A stretch of DNA of 9,395 nucleotides, from positions 1-9,395 of the forward strand of contig DYJB01000110.1 of assembly GCA_020723365.1 (NCBI GenBank), written 5' to 3'. Below are positions 1 through 6,020 of this stretch, piece by piece. The translations under genes were made by a program, and so were the position numbers. Position 1 is the first letter of the stretch. Every line of letters begins with the position of its first letter. Below the pieces are notes generated by a model. That model saw only the letters and a program-made list of their open reading frames with translations, had not been told where the DNA came from and searched no databases. Origin of the DNA: Candidatus Aquidulcis sp. (GTDB lineage Bacteria > Chloroflexota > Anaerolineae > Anaerolineales > E44-bin32).

Positions 1-680
1 GGGGTCGGCGCGCTGGGTCCGGCCGCGAGGCGGGCATCGGCGATCCCCGCCTGCTCGTCGAGCTCCACCCATACGGCCAGATTGAGGATGGCGATGGCGA
101 CTCCCTGCGGGCGCATGACACGCCGGAAGGCCGAGCCCTGGCGGATGCGCCGCAGAGGGAGGAGAAAACCCACCAGGATGGTGCGGGCCCGGTCGAAGGT
201 CGTCATGCCGGGCCCGGCAAAGAGCGACGCGAGGGGCACCGTCTGCCGCCGACCGTCAACGCTCGCCAGGTCGGCCTGCGCGCCCAGCGCCAGCAGCGCC
301 ATCGTGGCGTCGGCCGCCGGAAGCGCGTGCGCGACGTTCCCACCCAGCGTGGCGACGTTGCGCACCTGCGGTCCCCCGATCAGGGCGCAGGCTTCGCGCA
401 GGGCACGGGCATGGCGCTCCAGGCGAACGTCGGCCGCCAGGACGGCGTGCGTCACGGCCGCCCCGAGGAAGAGTGTCTGCGCTTCGAGACGTATCGCGGC
501 CAGCTCCGGCACCCGGGTGATATCGACGAGCGTGTCAACCGGCGCGTGCCTGCCCTGCTGCAGATCAAGGAGCAGGTCCGTCCCGCCGGCAATCCCCCGC
601 GCCTCGCCGGACGAGCGGCGCAGCGCGGCCAGCGCGTCATCCAGCGTGCGGGGCGTGACGTACGTGCGCCAGTAGGTCAT
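1..680 (-). CDS. FAD-binding subunit of a molybdenum hydroxylase (xanthine/CO dehydrogenase family, subunit M), 3' end cut by window edge
   Basis: The reverse strand reads open from an ATG at 680 to the window edge, giving 226 codons without a stop. The product is the medium, FAD-carrying subunit of a xanthine dehydrogenase/CoxM-type enzyme, which passes electrons between iron-sulphur clusters and an acceptor in a cytoplasmic three-subunit oxidoreductase. Visible signatures are the N-terminal FAD-pyrophosphate motif AGGTDLL (residues 31-37), the second FAD motif IGGPQVRNVATLGGN followed by PAAD (101-124), and a later GSAFRR...AIAILNLAV stretch (182-203). Family members are about 280-300 residues, so roughly 60-70 C-terminal residues lie outside. 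The iron-sulphur and molybdopterin subunits would be expected beyond the left edge. The ATG is preceded by no strong Shine-Dalgarno sequence, but it begins the family's usual N-terminus (MTYWRTYVTPRTLDDAL). The true substrate (purine, CO, aromatic or other) cannot be told from this subunit. Confidence 0.9.
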   Translation of the reverse strand, partial: MTYWRTYVTPRTLDDALAALRRSSGEARGIAGGTDLLLDLQQGRHAPVDTLVDITRVPELAAIRLEAQTLFLGAAVTHAVLAADVRLERHARALREACALIGGPQVRNVATLGGNVAHALPAADATMALLALGAQADLASVDGRRQTVPLASLFAGPGMTTFDRARTILVGFLLPLRRIRQGSAFRRVMRPQGVAIAILNLAVWVELDEQAGIADARLAAGPSAPT

Positions 681-786
681 CGTTGAGAGGGCATGGGAGG
701 GACCGGGCGGCGCTTGTCGATGAGCGGGGCTGCTCAACGCCGTCACAGGACCATCCTGCGGCGACCCCCGTCCCGAGGTCTTGAGA

Positions 787-815
787 ATTCTAGCACGGGC
801 GCCGGGCGCGGACAA
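787..815 (-). promoter_or_regulatory. Candidate sigma-70-type promoter driving the molybdenum hydroxylase subunit
   Basis: On the minus strand the sequence reads TTGTCC (815-810), a 17-nt spacer, then TAGAAT (792-787). A TG dinucleotide one base upstream of the hexamer makes an extended -10 (TGCTAGAAT, 795-787). The matches to consensus are 4/6 and 5/6 with the ideal spacing. Transcription would start near 780, leaving a leader of about 100 nt before the ATG at 680. The -35 touches the first base of the CACGTG inverted repeat, so a protein bound there could control it. Confidence 0.55.
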
Positions 816-859
816 CCCACCACGTGACACGTGGCGCTGCCACGTGTCACGTGGTGGGT
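815..859. repeat. Perfect 21-bp inverted repeat made of four CACGTG boxes; probable operator
   Basis: The arms 815-835 and 839-859 are exact reverse complements separated by GCT (836-838). Each arm contains a 15-bp near-palindrome, CCACGTGACACGTGG (820-834) and CCACGTGTCACGTGG (840-854), broken only at the central base. Four CACGTG hexamers therefore lie at 821-826, 828-833, 841-846 and 848-853. The two 15-bp sites are centred 20 bp apart, close to two helical turns, as expected for two dimers bound on one DNA face. No T-run follows on either strand, and the site lies upstream of both flanking genes, so a terminator role is unlikely. An operator or activator site is my preferred reading. A mobile REP-like hairpin is the alternative. 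Confidence 0.7.
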
Positions 860-1019
860 GCGCCCATCACTCACAACGCGGCCCGGGCACGTCAGCTCGC
901 CCCTGCCCGCGGCCCCATCCCGGCACAACGTCATGGTGGCTGCCCAAGCGCCCCGACTTCCAGGCGCAGCTGGGTCCACCTGAGGACGGTCGGCCCCATT
1001 CGGATTGTGACACCTGCCC

Positions 1020-1048
1020 TTGCCCCGCTTGTCCAGCTGGCATACAGT
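1020..1048 (+). promoter_or_regulatory. Weak candidate promoter for the aminotransferase gene
   Basis: TTGCCC (1020-1025) and TACAGT (1043-1048) are separated by 17 nt, each matching 4 of 6 consensus bases. A start near 1055 would give a leader of about 56 nt before the ATG at 1111. In such GC-rich DNA this level of match can occur by chance. It is reported because the spacing and position are right and no better candidate was seen nearer the gene. Confidence 0.3.
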
Positions 1049-1110
1049 GTGATTCGCAGCTCGATGAATCCGATACGCCGGCTCAGGAGCTACGGCTGCG
1101 AGGAGACAGG

Positions 1111-2280
1111 ATGACGGTCGCGTTTGCCCAGCGCACGGACGGACTGCGCCTGGAGGGCGCCTATCAGGTACTGGCCCGCGCCCAGGAACTGGAGGCGCAG
1201 GGGAAGGAGATCGTGCACCTCGAGATCGGCGAGCCGGATTTCCCCACCCCGGAGAACATCGGCCGTGCGGCGGCGCGGGCCATCGCCGAGGGCAAGACGC
1301 ATTACAACCCTTCGGCCGGCATTCGGGAGCTGCGGGCAGCCATTGCCGCCGACGCTTCGCAACGCCGCGGGCTCACCATCCTGCCCGAGCAGGTCGTCGT
1401 CAGCCCGGGCGCCAAGCCGAACCTGTTCTTCCCGGCGCTGGCCCTGGTCAACCCCGGCGAGGAGGTGGTCTACCCCGATCCGGGCTTCCCCACCTACGAG
1501 GCCATGATCCGGGTCACCGGAGGCGTCGGCAGGCCGGTGCCGCTGCTTGAGTCGAACGGCTTCTCGATCGATCGCGACGTTCTGGCCCGGCTGGTGAACG
1601 CCCGCACGCGCCTGATCATCCTCAATTCGCCCGGCAACCCGACCGGCGGCGTGATCCCGCAGAGTGATCTGGAGTTCATCGCCGCACTGGCACAGCGCCA
1701 CGACTGCTGGGTGCTGTCGGACGAGATCTACTCGCGCATCGTCTTCGGGGAGCGTGCCGTCCCGACCATCGCCGCCCTGCCCGGCATGCGCGAGCGCACC
1801 ATCATCCTGGACGGATTCTCGAAGACCTACGCCATGACCGGCTGGCGCCTGGGTTACGGAATCATGCCCGAGCGTCTGGCCGAACGCGTCAGCCTGCTGC
1901 TCAACCACGGAGTCGGCTGCACGGCCCACTTCACGCAGGTTGCCGGCATCGAGGCCCTCACCGGGCCGCAGGATTCGGTGGACCGGATGGTGGCCGAATT
2001 CCAGCGGCGGCGCGAGCGCCTTGTCGATGGGCTCTCCAGGCTGCGCGGCGTCCGCTGCCGCAAGCCGGAAGGCGCCTTCTACGTCTTCCCCAACATCGAG
2101 GCCACCGGCCTGACGAGCGAGGAGTTCGCCGCCCGCATGCTGGAGGGCGGCGTGGCGCTACTTCCCGGCACTGCCTTCGGCGACCACGGACGCGGCTACG
2201 TCCGCCTGGCGTTCACCAACTCGCTCGCGGCCATCGACCGCGCGCTGGAGAGCATGGACACGGTGCTCAGCTCGCTGTAG
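1111..2280 (+). CDS. Class I/II PLP-dependent aminotransferase (aspartate aminotransferase-like)
   Basis: A cytoplasmic fold-type I PLP enzyme of 389 residues, the normal length for the family, that moves an amino group between an amino acid and a 2-oxo acid. The N-terminus carries the typical EIGEPDFPTPENI segment (38-50) and YNPSAGIRELR (65-74). NSPGNPTGG (172-180) holds the conserved Asn176. DEIYS (204-208) gives Asp204 and Tyr207, which contact the cofactor. SKTYAMTGWRLGYG (237-250) contains the Schiff-base Lys238. YVRLAFTNS (363-371) gives Arg365, which binds the substrate carboxylate. AGGAG at 1101-1105, five bases before the ATG at 1111, fixes this start over the open frame running back to 781. 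The gene is divergent from the molybdenum hydroxylase subunit and convergent with the hydantoinase (68 nt between stops). Substrate is not resolved: aspartate, alanine or an aromatic amino acid are all possible. Confidence 0.93.
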   Translation: MTVAFAQRTDGLRLEGAYQVLARAQELEAQGKEIVHLEIGEPDFPTPENIGRAAARAIAEGKTHYNPSAGIRELRAAIAADASQRRGLTILPEQVVVSPGAKPNLFFPALALVNPGEEVVYPDPGFPTYEAMIRVTGGVGRPVPLLESNGFSIDRDVLARLVNARTRLIILNSPGNPTGGVIPQSDLEFIAALAQRHDCWVLSDEIYSRIVFGERAVPTIAALPGMRERTIILDGFSKTYAMTGWRLGYGIMPERLAERVSLLLNHGVGCTAHFTQVAGIEALTGPQDSVDRMVAEFQRRRERLVDGLSRLRGVRCRKPEGAFYVFPNIEATGLTSEEFAARMLEGGVALLPGTAFGDHGRGYVRLAFTNSLAAIDRALESMDTVLSSL

Positions 2281-2348
2281 GGTCATGCCTGAGCCTGGAA
2301 TCGCCGACGGCCCGAATGGGCCGCCTGCCATCTCGGGGTCCTGCGGCG

Positions 2349-3773
2349 CTACAGAATCGGCGCGAACGGGGCCCGCCGCAGGAACCTGCCCATCCCCGCC
2401 CGCCCCAACCACCGCTCGCCATCCACAATGCACTGGCCGCGCAGGTAGACCCTCTCCGGGAAGCCCACCAGCTCCCAACCCTCGTACAGGTTGTAGTCGG
2501 TGCGATGGCGGGCGTGCGCCACGCCGTAGGTCAGCTTGCGCTGCGGATCCCAGATCACCAGGTCGGCGTCCGATCCGGGAGCGATCACGCCTTTCTGTGG
2601 GTAGAGGCCGAAGATGCGGGCGGCGTTGGTTGAGGTCAGGGCGACGAAGCGGTTGGGGGTGATGCGCCCCTGCCCCACGCCGGTTGTCCACAGGATCGGC
2701 AGACGGTCGCCGACCCCCGGCACGCCATTCGGGATCCGGGTGAAGTCCTCGCGGCCCAGCTCCTTCCCGGGGATGGCAACCGGCCGGCCCTCGTACTCAA
2801 TCGGCCGCGTGCCGTCGAAGAAGAACGGGCAGTGGTCGGTGGCCACGACCTGGATCGACCCATCCGACAGCCCAACCCACAGTGCGGCGTTGTCCTCCGC
2901 CGACCTCATGGGCGGGGAGCAGATCCATTTGGCGCCGTCGGCGCGGCGCAGGTCGTCGAGGGTGAAGAACAGGTAGGGCGGACAGGTCTCGCCCATCACC
3001 TGCACGCCGCGAGCGCGGCCGTAGCGCAGCTGGTCCAGCTCGCCGGCAACATTCATGTGTACCAGGTAGAGCGGCGCCTCGGCCTGCGCCGCCAGGGCGA
3101 TCCCGCGCAGCGCCGCTTCGACCTCGCCCCAGGCTGGGCGCGTGAGGGCATGCCACTCGGGGGCCGTTTTCCCGGCAGCCAGCGCCTCGGCCACCAGCAC
3201 ATCGATCACGTCGCCGTTCTCGGCGTGCAGCAACGTGAGCAGGCCGTGCCGACCGGCGGCGCGCCGCACCTGGAAGCTGTCACCGTCCGGGAGGCGCAGG
3301 CGGTTGTTGTAGGCGGTGAAGACCTTGACCGTCGTCACGCCCTCGCCGACCAGGCGAGGGATGGCCGCCAGCGTGCCGGGTGCCAGCCGCGTGATGTTCA
3401 TGTGGAACCCGAAATCGACCGCCGCCTTGCCGTCGGCCTTGGCGTGCCACTCCCTCAGCCCCTGGAGCAGATCTCCGGAATCTGGCTGGGGAACGAAGTC
3501 GATGACGGTCGTCGTGCCGCCGAAAGCCGCCGCCTTGTGACCGGTGTAGTGGTCGTCCGACGAGACGGTGCCGAACATCGGAAGGTCGAAGTGGGTGTGC
3601 GGGTCGATTCCTCCGGGGAGGATGAGCTTCCCGTCGGCTTCCACCAGCTCGGCGCCCGGGGCTTCCAGCCCGGGAGCCACCTGGCGCACGACCTCGCCGT
3701 CGATCAGCACGTCGGCCGCCAGCGAGTTCTCAGCATTCACGACCGTTCCACCGCGGATCAGAACCTGCGTCAT
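2349..3773 (-). CDS. hydA: Dihydropyrimidinase / D-hydantoinase
   Basis: A 474-residue cytoplasmic amidohydrolase that opens the ring of dihydrouracil, dihydrothymine or 5-substituted hydantoins, giving N-carbamoyl amino acids. This is the second step of reductive pyrimidine breakdown. The binuclear metal site is complete: DPHTHFD supplies His59 and His61, VKVFTAY supplies Lys150 (carboxylated in the family), LLHAENGD gives His183, YLVHMN gives His239, and ATDHCPF gives Asp313. Tyr155 and the CSPPMR segment around Ser287 match substrate-contact regions. Length and the late IPNGVPGVGDRLPIL motif (347-361) fit hydantoinase/dihydropyrimidinase rather than dihydroorotase or allantoinase. The start is supported by AGGAGG a few bases upstream and a perfect TATAAT box before it. 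The small unknown gene upstream ends 78 nt away, so readthrough from it is possible. The choice between pyrimidine and hydantoin substrates cannot be made from sequence. Confidence 0.93.
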   Translation of the reverse strand: MTQVLIRGGTVVNAENSLAADVLIDGEVVRQVAPGLEAPGAELVEADGKLILPGGIDPHTHFDLPMFGTVSSDDHYTGHKAAAFGGTTTVIDFVPQPDSGDLLQGLREWHAKADGKAAVDFGFHMNITRLAPGTLAAIPRLVGEGVTTVKVFTAYNNRLRLPDGDSFQVRRAAGRHGLLTLLHAENGDVIDVLVAEALAAGKTAPEWHALTRPAWGEVEAALRGIALAAQAEAPLYLVHMNVAGELDQLRYGRARGVQVMGETCPPYLFFTLDDLRRADGAKWICSPPMRSAEDNAALWVGLSDGSIQVVATDHCPFFFDGTRPIEYEGRPVAIPGKELGREDFTRIPNGVPGVGDRLPILWTTGVGQGRITPNRFVALTSTNAARIFGLYPQKGVIAPGSDADLVIWDPQRKLTYGVAHARHRTDYNLYEGWELVGFPERVYLRGQCIVDGERWLGRAGMGRFLRRAPFAPIL

Positions 3774-3798
3774 GCGCCCTCCTGGCTCCAGCTTGCCT

Positions 3799-3804
3799 AT
3801 TATA
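3799..3804 (-). promoter_or_regulatory. hydA: Perfect -10 box (TATAAT) in front of the hydantoinase gene
   Basis: The minus strand reads TATAAT at 3804-3799, an unusual AT-rich island in this GC-rich DNA. A start about seven bases later (near 3792) would give a leader of only about 19 nt that contains the AGGAGG ribosome binding site. No convincing -35 lies 16-18 bases upstream and there is no TG extension, so the promoter may need an activator. Confidence 0.5.
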
Positions 3805-3851
3805 CGGAGACGGGCGGCGGCAGACGCCCTCCTCCGGCCGTGCGCCTTCGA

Positions 3852-4316
3852 TCAGCTGCCGCGTTCGCGCAGCATGCGGCGCAGCCTCTCCTTCTGGGGG
3901 GTCGAAGGCAGCGTCAAGTCGGTCAGGTCGCCGGCATGCAGCAGCCGCTCGCCCGTCGTGTAGAGGAACACGAAGCGCTTCCAGCGGGAGGACAGAATCG
4001 GGCGAGGCAGGTTGAGCACGTCGCCCAGCTCCACCTTGAAGTACGGCTCTTTTGCCCGCCGGTGTCCAGGCTCGTCGAGCAGCAGCGCCCCGCGAGGCAG
4101 GAGCTCGTAGCCGCGCACCGGAGCGGCGTGGCGCACCGACCAGCGCTCCTCGCCGAAGGCGGCTGTCTGATAGAAGGCCAGCCAGTCGACGCGCAGCGTG
4201 CGCGGCGCCGTGCGCACCGGGATGCGATACCACCCCAGGACGCGGGCGATATCCAGGTCGCGGGGCCGACTCACGACGGCCACCAGCACCAGATCGTCGG
4301 CGCGGATCTCGTCCAT
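3852..4316 (-). CDS. Conserved-looking small protein of unknown function (154 aa)
   Basis: I do not recognise a named family. The product is soluble in appearance, with no signal peptide, no membrane segment and no cysteine at all. Notable stretches are DDLVLVAVVSRPRDLDIARVLG (7-28), GWYRIP (28-33), WLAFYQTAAFGEE (45-57), APVRGYELLPR (65-75), YFKVELG (92-98) and RWKRFVFLYTTGERLL (111-126), ending in a charged, arginine-rich tail. The many aromatic residues alternating with basic ones look like a real folded domain, and similar proteins may exist in Chloroflexota, though I cannot name one. The frame is open to an earlier ATG at 4382. I chose 4316 because the 22 extra residues are low in structure and a purine-rich GGGGGCAGGGG run precedes this ATG. 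It sits 78 nt upstream of the hydantoinase gene and behind its own promoter candidate. Confidence 0.75.
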   Translation of the reverse strand: MDEIRADDLVLVAVVSRPRDLDIARVLGWYRIPVRTAPRTLRVDWLAFYQTAAFGEERWSVRHAAPVRGYELLPRGALLLDEPGHRRAKEPYFKVELGDVLNLPRPILSSRWKRFVFLYTTGERLLHAGDLTDLTLPSTPQKERLRRMLRERGS

Positions 4317-4387
4317 CCCCCTGCCCCCTTCGTGCACAGGCACTCCCGTCGCCGACAGCTCCCCGGCCGGCTGCCCGGTCACCTGCG

Positions 4388-4416
4388 ATTCTACGCCGGC
4401 CGGTCACGGACGTGAA
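4388..4416 (-). promoter_or_regulatory. Candidate sigma-70-type promoter for the small unknown gene (and possibly the hydantoinase)
   Basis: On the minus strand TTCACG (4416-4411) is followed after 17 nt by TAGAAT (4393-4388), matching consensus 4/6 and 5/6. It lies immediately downstream of the terminator of the preceding operon, where a new transcription unit should begin. Transcription would start near 4381, about 65 nt before the ATG at 4316. The same -10 hexamer and spacer length occur in the promoter at 787-815. Confidence 0.5.
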
Positions 4417-4433
4417 AGCACCGACCAACCCGG

Positions 4434-4464
4434 GAAACGAAGCGGGGCGCACGAAGCGCCCCGC
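4434..4464 (-). terminator. Factor-independent terminator after the five-gene operon
   Basis: A perfect 9-bp GC-rich stem (arms 4442-4450 and 4456-4464) with a five-base loop reads on the minus strand as GCGGGGCGC, loop TTCGT, GCGCCCCGC. It is followed by the T-rich tail TTCGTTTC (4441-4434). It lies about 30 nt after the stop codon of the PLP enzyme gene at 4492. The tail is interrupted by C and G, so termination may be incomplete. Confidence 0.7.
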
Positions 4465-4491
4465 CGGGACTGCTCTTCCTGTTCGCCTGGC

Positions 4492-5973
4492 CTAGAGGCT
4501 CTTGAGGACGCCGCTGCGGGCATTGAATTCCTCGATGCGAGCATCGATCTCAGCCACCTGTCCCTGAACGGCCGTCCAGTACTCGCCGTCGTGCCACTGG
4601 GCCAGGATCTCCTCGTACGTCCGGCCCTGCTGCTCCACCCACGTGTAGTACTTCAGGTTGTGGACCCGGCGTCGGTCATCCTGGCGCAGCTCGAGGGCGT
4701 GATCGGTCGATTCGCCCAGCAGGTAGCGAGCGTAGTCGGCGGCGGCATCACCGGCGCCGTAGGCGCCGTGCTCGGCGTGCATCTCCTCCAAGCGGCTGCC
4801 ATAGAGATCCATCGAGTCGGTCAGGACCGTCAGGAGTACGTCACTGCGCCCCAGCTCGTAGACCTTGGCCATCTTGATGCACGAGAGCAGGTTGGCAATG
4901 CCGGAGAACCCGAGCAGATCGAGCCGCGAGGCCAGCGCCTCCGGCACCCCCTGCTTCACCAGGTGGGCGCGGCCCTCCTTCTCGTTGAACAGGCGCGCCA
5001 GGCTGACGACGGCGGCATCGTCGATGGCCACCACCAGGTCTGTGTTCTTGACATTGTGGATCCACGGAACGTGCTTGTCGCCGATGCCTTCGATGCGGTG
5101 CGCGCCGAAACCGTTCTCGAGCAGCGTTGGGCACTGCAGCGCCTCGCTGGCGGCGATGCGGGCGGTGGGGAAGGCCTGCTTGAGGTAATCCCCGCAAGCG
5201 ATCGTTCCGGCTGAGCCGGTGGTGAGGGCCACGCCGCGGAAGGTATCGTGCGCCCCCAGCTCCTTGCGCAGCACCTCCTCCATGGCGTGCCCGGTGACCT
5301 CGTAGTGCCAGAGGTAGTTGCCGAACTCCTCGAATTGATTGAAGATCATCAGGTCCTGGCCGGACTTGCGCAGCTCCCAGCACTTGTCGAAGATCTCCTT
5401 GACGTTCGACTCGCTGCCCGGCGTCTTGATGACCTCGCCGGCGATCTTCGACAGCCACTCGAAGCGCTCCTTGCTCATTCCCTCCGGCAGGATGGCGATG
5501 GATGGGCAGGCCAGCAGGGCCGAGTCGTAGGCCCCGCCACGGCAGTAGTTGCCGGTGGAGGGCCAGACGGCCTTCTGCGTCGTCGGGTCGAACTGGCCCG
5601 TGACCAGCCGCGGCACCAGGCAGCCGAAGGCGGCGCCCACCTTATGCGCGCCGGTCGGGAACCACTTACCCACGACCGCCAGGATGCGCGCTTCGGTCCC
5701 CGTCAGACTGCTCGGGAACTCGATGTAGTTGACGCCGCCGAATCCCCCGCCCTTGGGCTTGGCTTCGTTCTTCCAGGTGATGCGGAACAGGTTCAGGGGA
5801 TTGACATCCCACAGCCCGACGCTCCCGAGCTTCTCGCGGATGGCGGCCGGGGCTTTGGCGGGGTCCTTCATCTGGGCGAAGGTGGGGATGACGATGCGCC
5901 GTTCGCGCACGCGCTCCATCGTGCGCGCCAGGCGGTCGGGGTGCATCGTCAGGTCGATCGTCGAGAGGGGCAT
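4492..5973 (-). CDS. Fold-type II PLP enzyme of unknown substrate (cysteine synthase/tryptophan synthase beta-like)
   Basis: A 493-residue cytoplasmic PLP enzyme, longer than cysteine synthases (about 310) or threonine synthases. FPTGAHKVGAAFG (105-117) carries the candidate Schiff-base Lys111 in a TGAHK context reminiscent of tryptophan synthase beta. STGN (139-142) is the usual substrate-carboxylate loop, followed by an odd YCRGGAYDSALLACPS segment. TTGSAGT (251-257) is the likely phosphate-binding loop, and GFSGIANLLS (355-364) lies near the C-terminal part of the core. A C-terminal extension contains HNLKYYTWVEQQGRTYEE (438-455). Such proteins are often labelled 'PLP-dependent protein subunit beta', and I know of no assigned reaction. 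An ATG at 5997 would add eight residues. I prefer 5973 because GGAGG (5982-5978) precedes it, while the upstream ATG has no ribosome binding site. It is the last gene before the terminator at 4434-4464. Confidence 0.85.
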   Translation of the reverse strand: MPLSTIDLTMHPDRLARTMERVRERRIVIPTFAQMKDPAKAPAAIREKLGSVGLWDVNPLNLFRITWKNEAKPKGGGFGGVNYIEFPSSLTGTEARILAVVGKWFPTGAHKVGAAFGCLVPRLVTGQFDPTTQKAVWPSTGNYCRGGAYDSALLACPSIAILPEGMSKERFEWLSKIAGEVIKTPGSESNVKEIFDKCWELRKSGQDLMIFNQFEEFGNYLWHYEVTGHAMEEVLRKELGAHDTFRGVALTTGSAGTIACGDYLKQAFPTARIAASEALQCPTLLENGFGAHRIEGIGDKHVPWIHNVKNTDLVVAIDDAAVVSLARLFNEKEGRAHLVKQGVPEALASRLDLLGFSGIANLLSCIKMAKVYELGRSDVLLTVLTDSMDLYGSRLEEMHAEHGAYGAGDAAADYARYLLGESTDHALELRQDDRRRVHNLKYYTWVEQQGRTYEEILAQWHDGEYWTAVQGQVAEIDARIEEFNARSGVLKSL

Positions 5974-5977
5974 ACGG

Positions 5978-5982
5978 CCTCC
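5978..5982 (-). promoter_or_regulatory. Ribosome binding site deciding the PLP enzyme start
   Basis: GGAGG lies four bases before the ATG at 5973 and is inside the reading frame begun at the alternative ATG at 5997. No comparable purine run precedes 5997 (the bases there read GAGACTCCCGGCAGC). This favours the shorter 493-residue product, although the four-base spacing is on the short side. Confidence 0.5.
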
Positions 5983-6020
5983 AGGGTTGTTCGGCATGCT
6001 GCCGGGAGTCTCGGAATGGG

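Larger units (their letters stand above)
681..1110. other. Divergent intergenic region between molybdenum hydroxylase subunit and aminotransferase
   Basis: This 430-nt stretch separates two divergently transcribed genes. It holds a minus-strand promoter candidate (787-815), the large CACGTG inverted repeat (815-859), a weaker plus-strand promoter candidate (1020-1048) and the aminotransferase ribosome binding site (AGGAG, 1101-1105). The plus frame of the aminotransferase stays open back to 781, but the extra 110 codons encode low-complexity, proline- and histidine-rich sequence that does not look like protein. I therefore treat it as non-coding. I see no small gene or RNA gene here. Confidence 0.7.

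Noticed and set aside
815..859. CACGTG inverted repeat read as a transcription terminator
   Set aside because: It lies upstream of both divergent genes, no coding region ends near it, and neither side has a T-rich tail.
781..1110. In-frame upstream extension of the aminotransferase by 110 codons
   Set aside because: The extension is low-complexity, contains the CACGTG inverted repeat and a promoter candidate, and does not resemble any N-terminal domain. The ATG at 1111 has a clear AGGAG site and gives the normal family length.
2308..2323. Small hairpin (CGGCCC, loop GAAT, GGGCCG) between the convergent aminotransferase and hydantoinase genes, as a bidirectional terminator
   Set aside because: The stem is only 6 bp and no T-run follows on either strand. 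It may slow polymerase, but the evidence is too weak to call a terminator.
2832..4415. Long plus-strand open frame opposite the hydantoinase and the small unknown gene
   Set aside because: It is an antisense shadow caused by high GC at third codon positions. It runs across two real genes and their intergenic region, and its translation has no recognisable motif.
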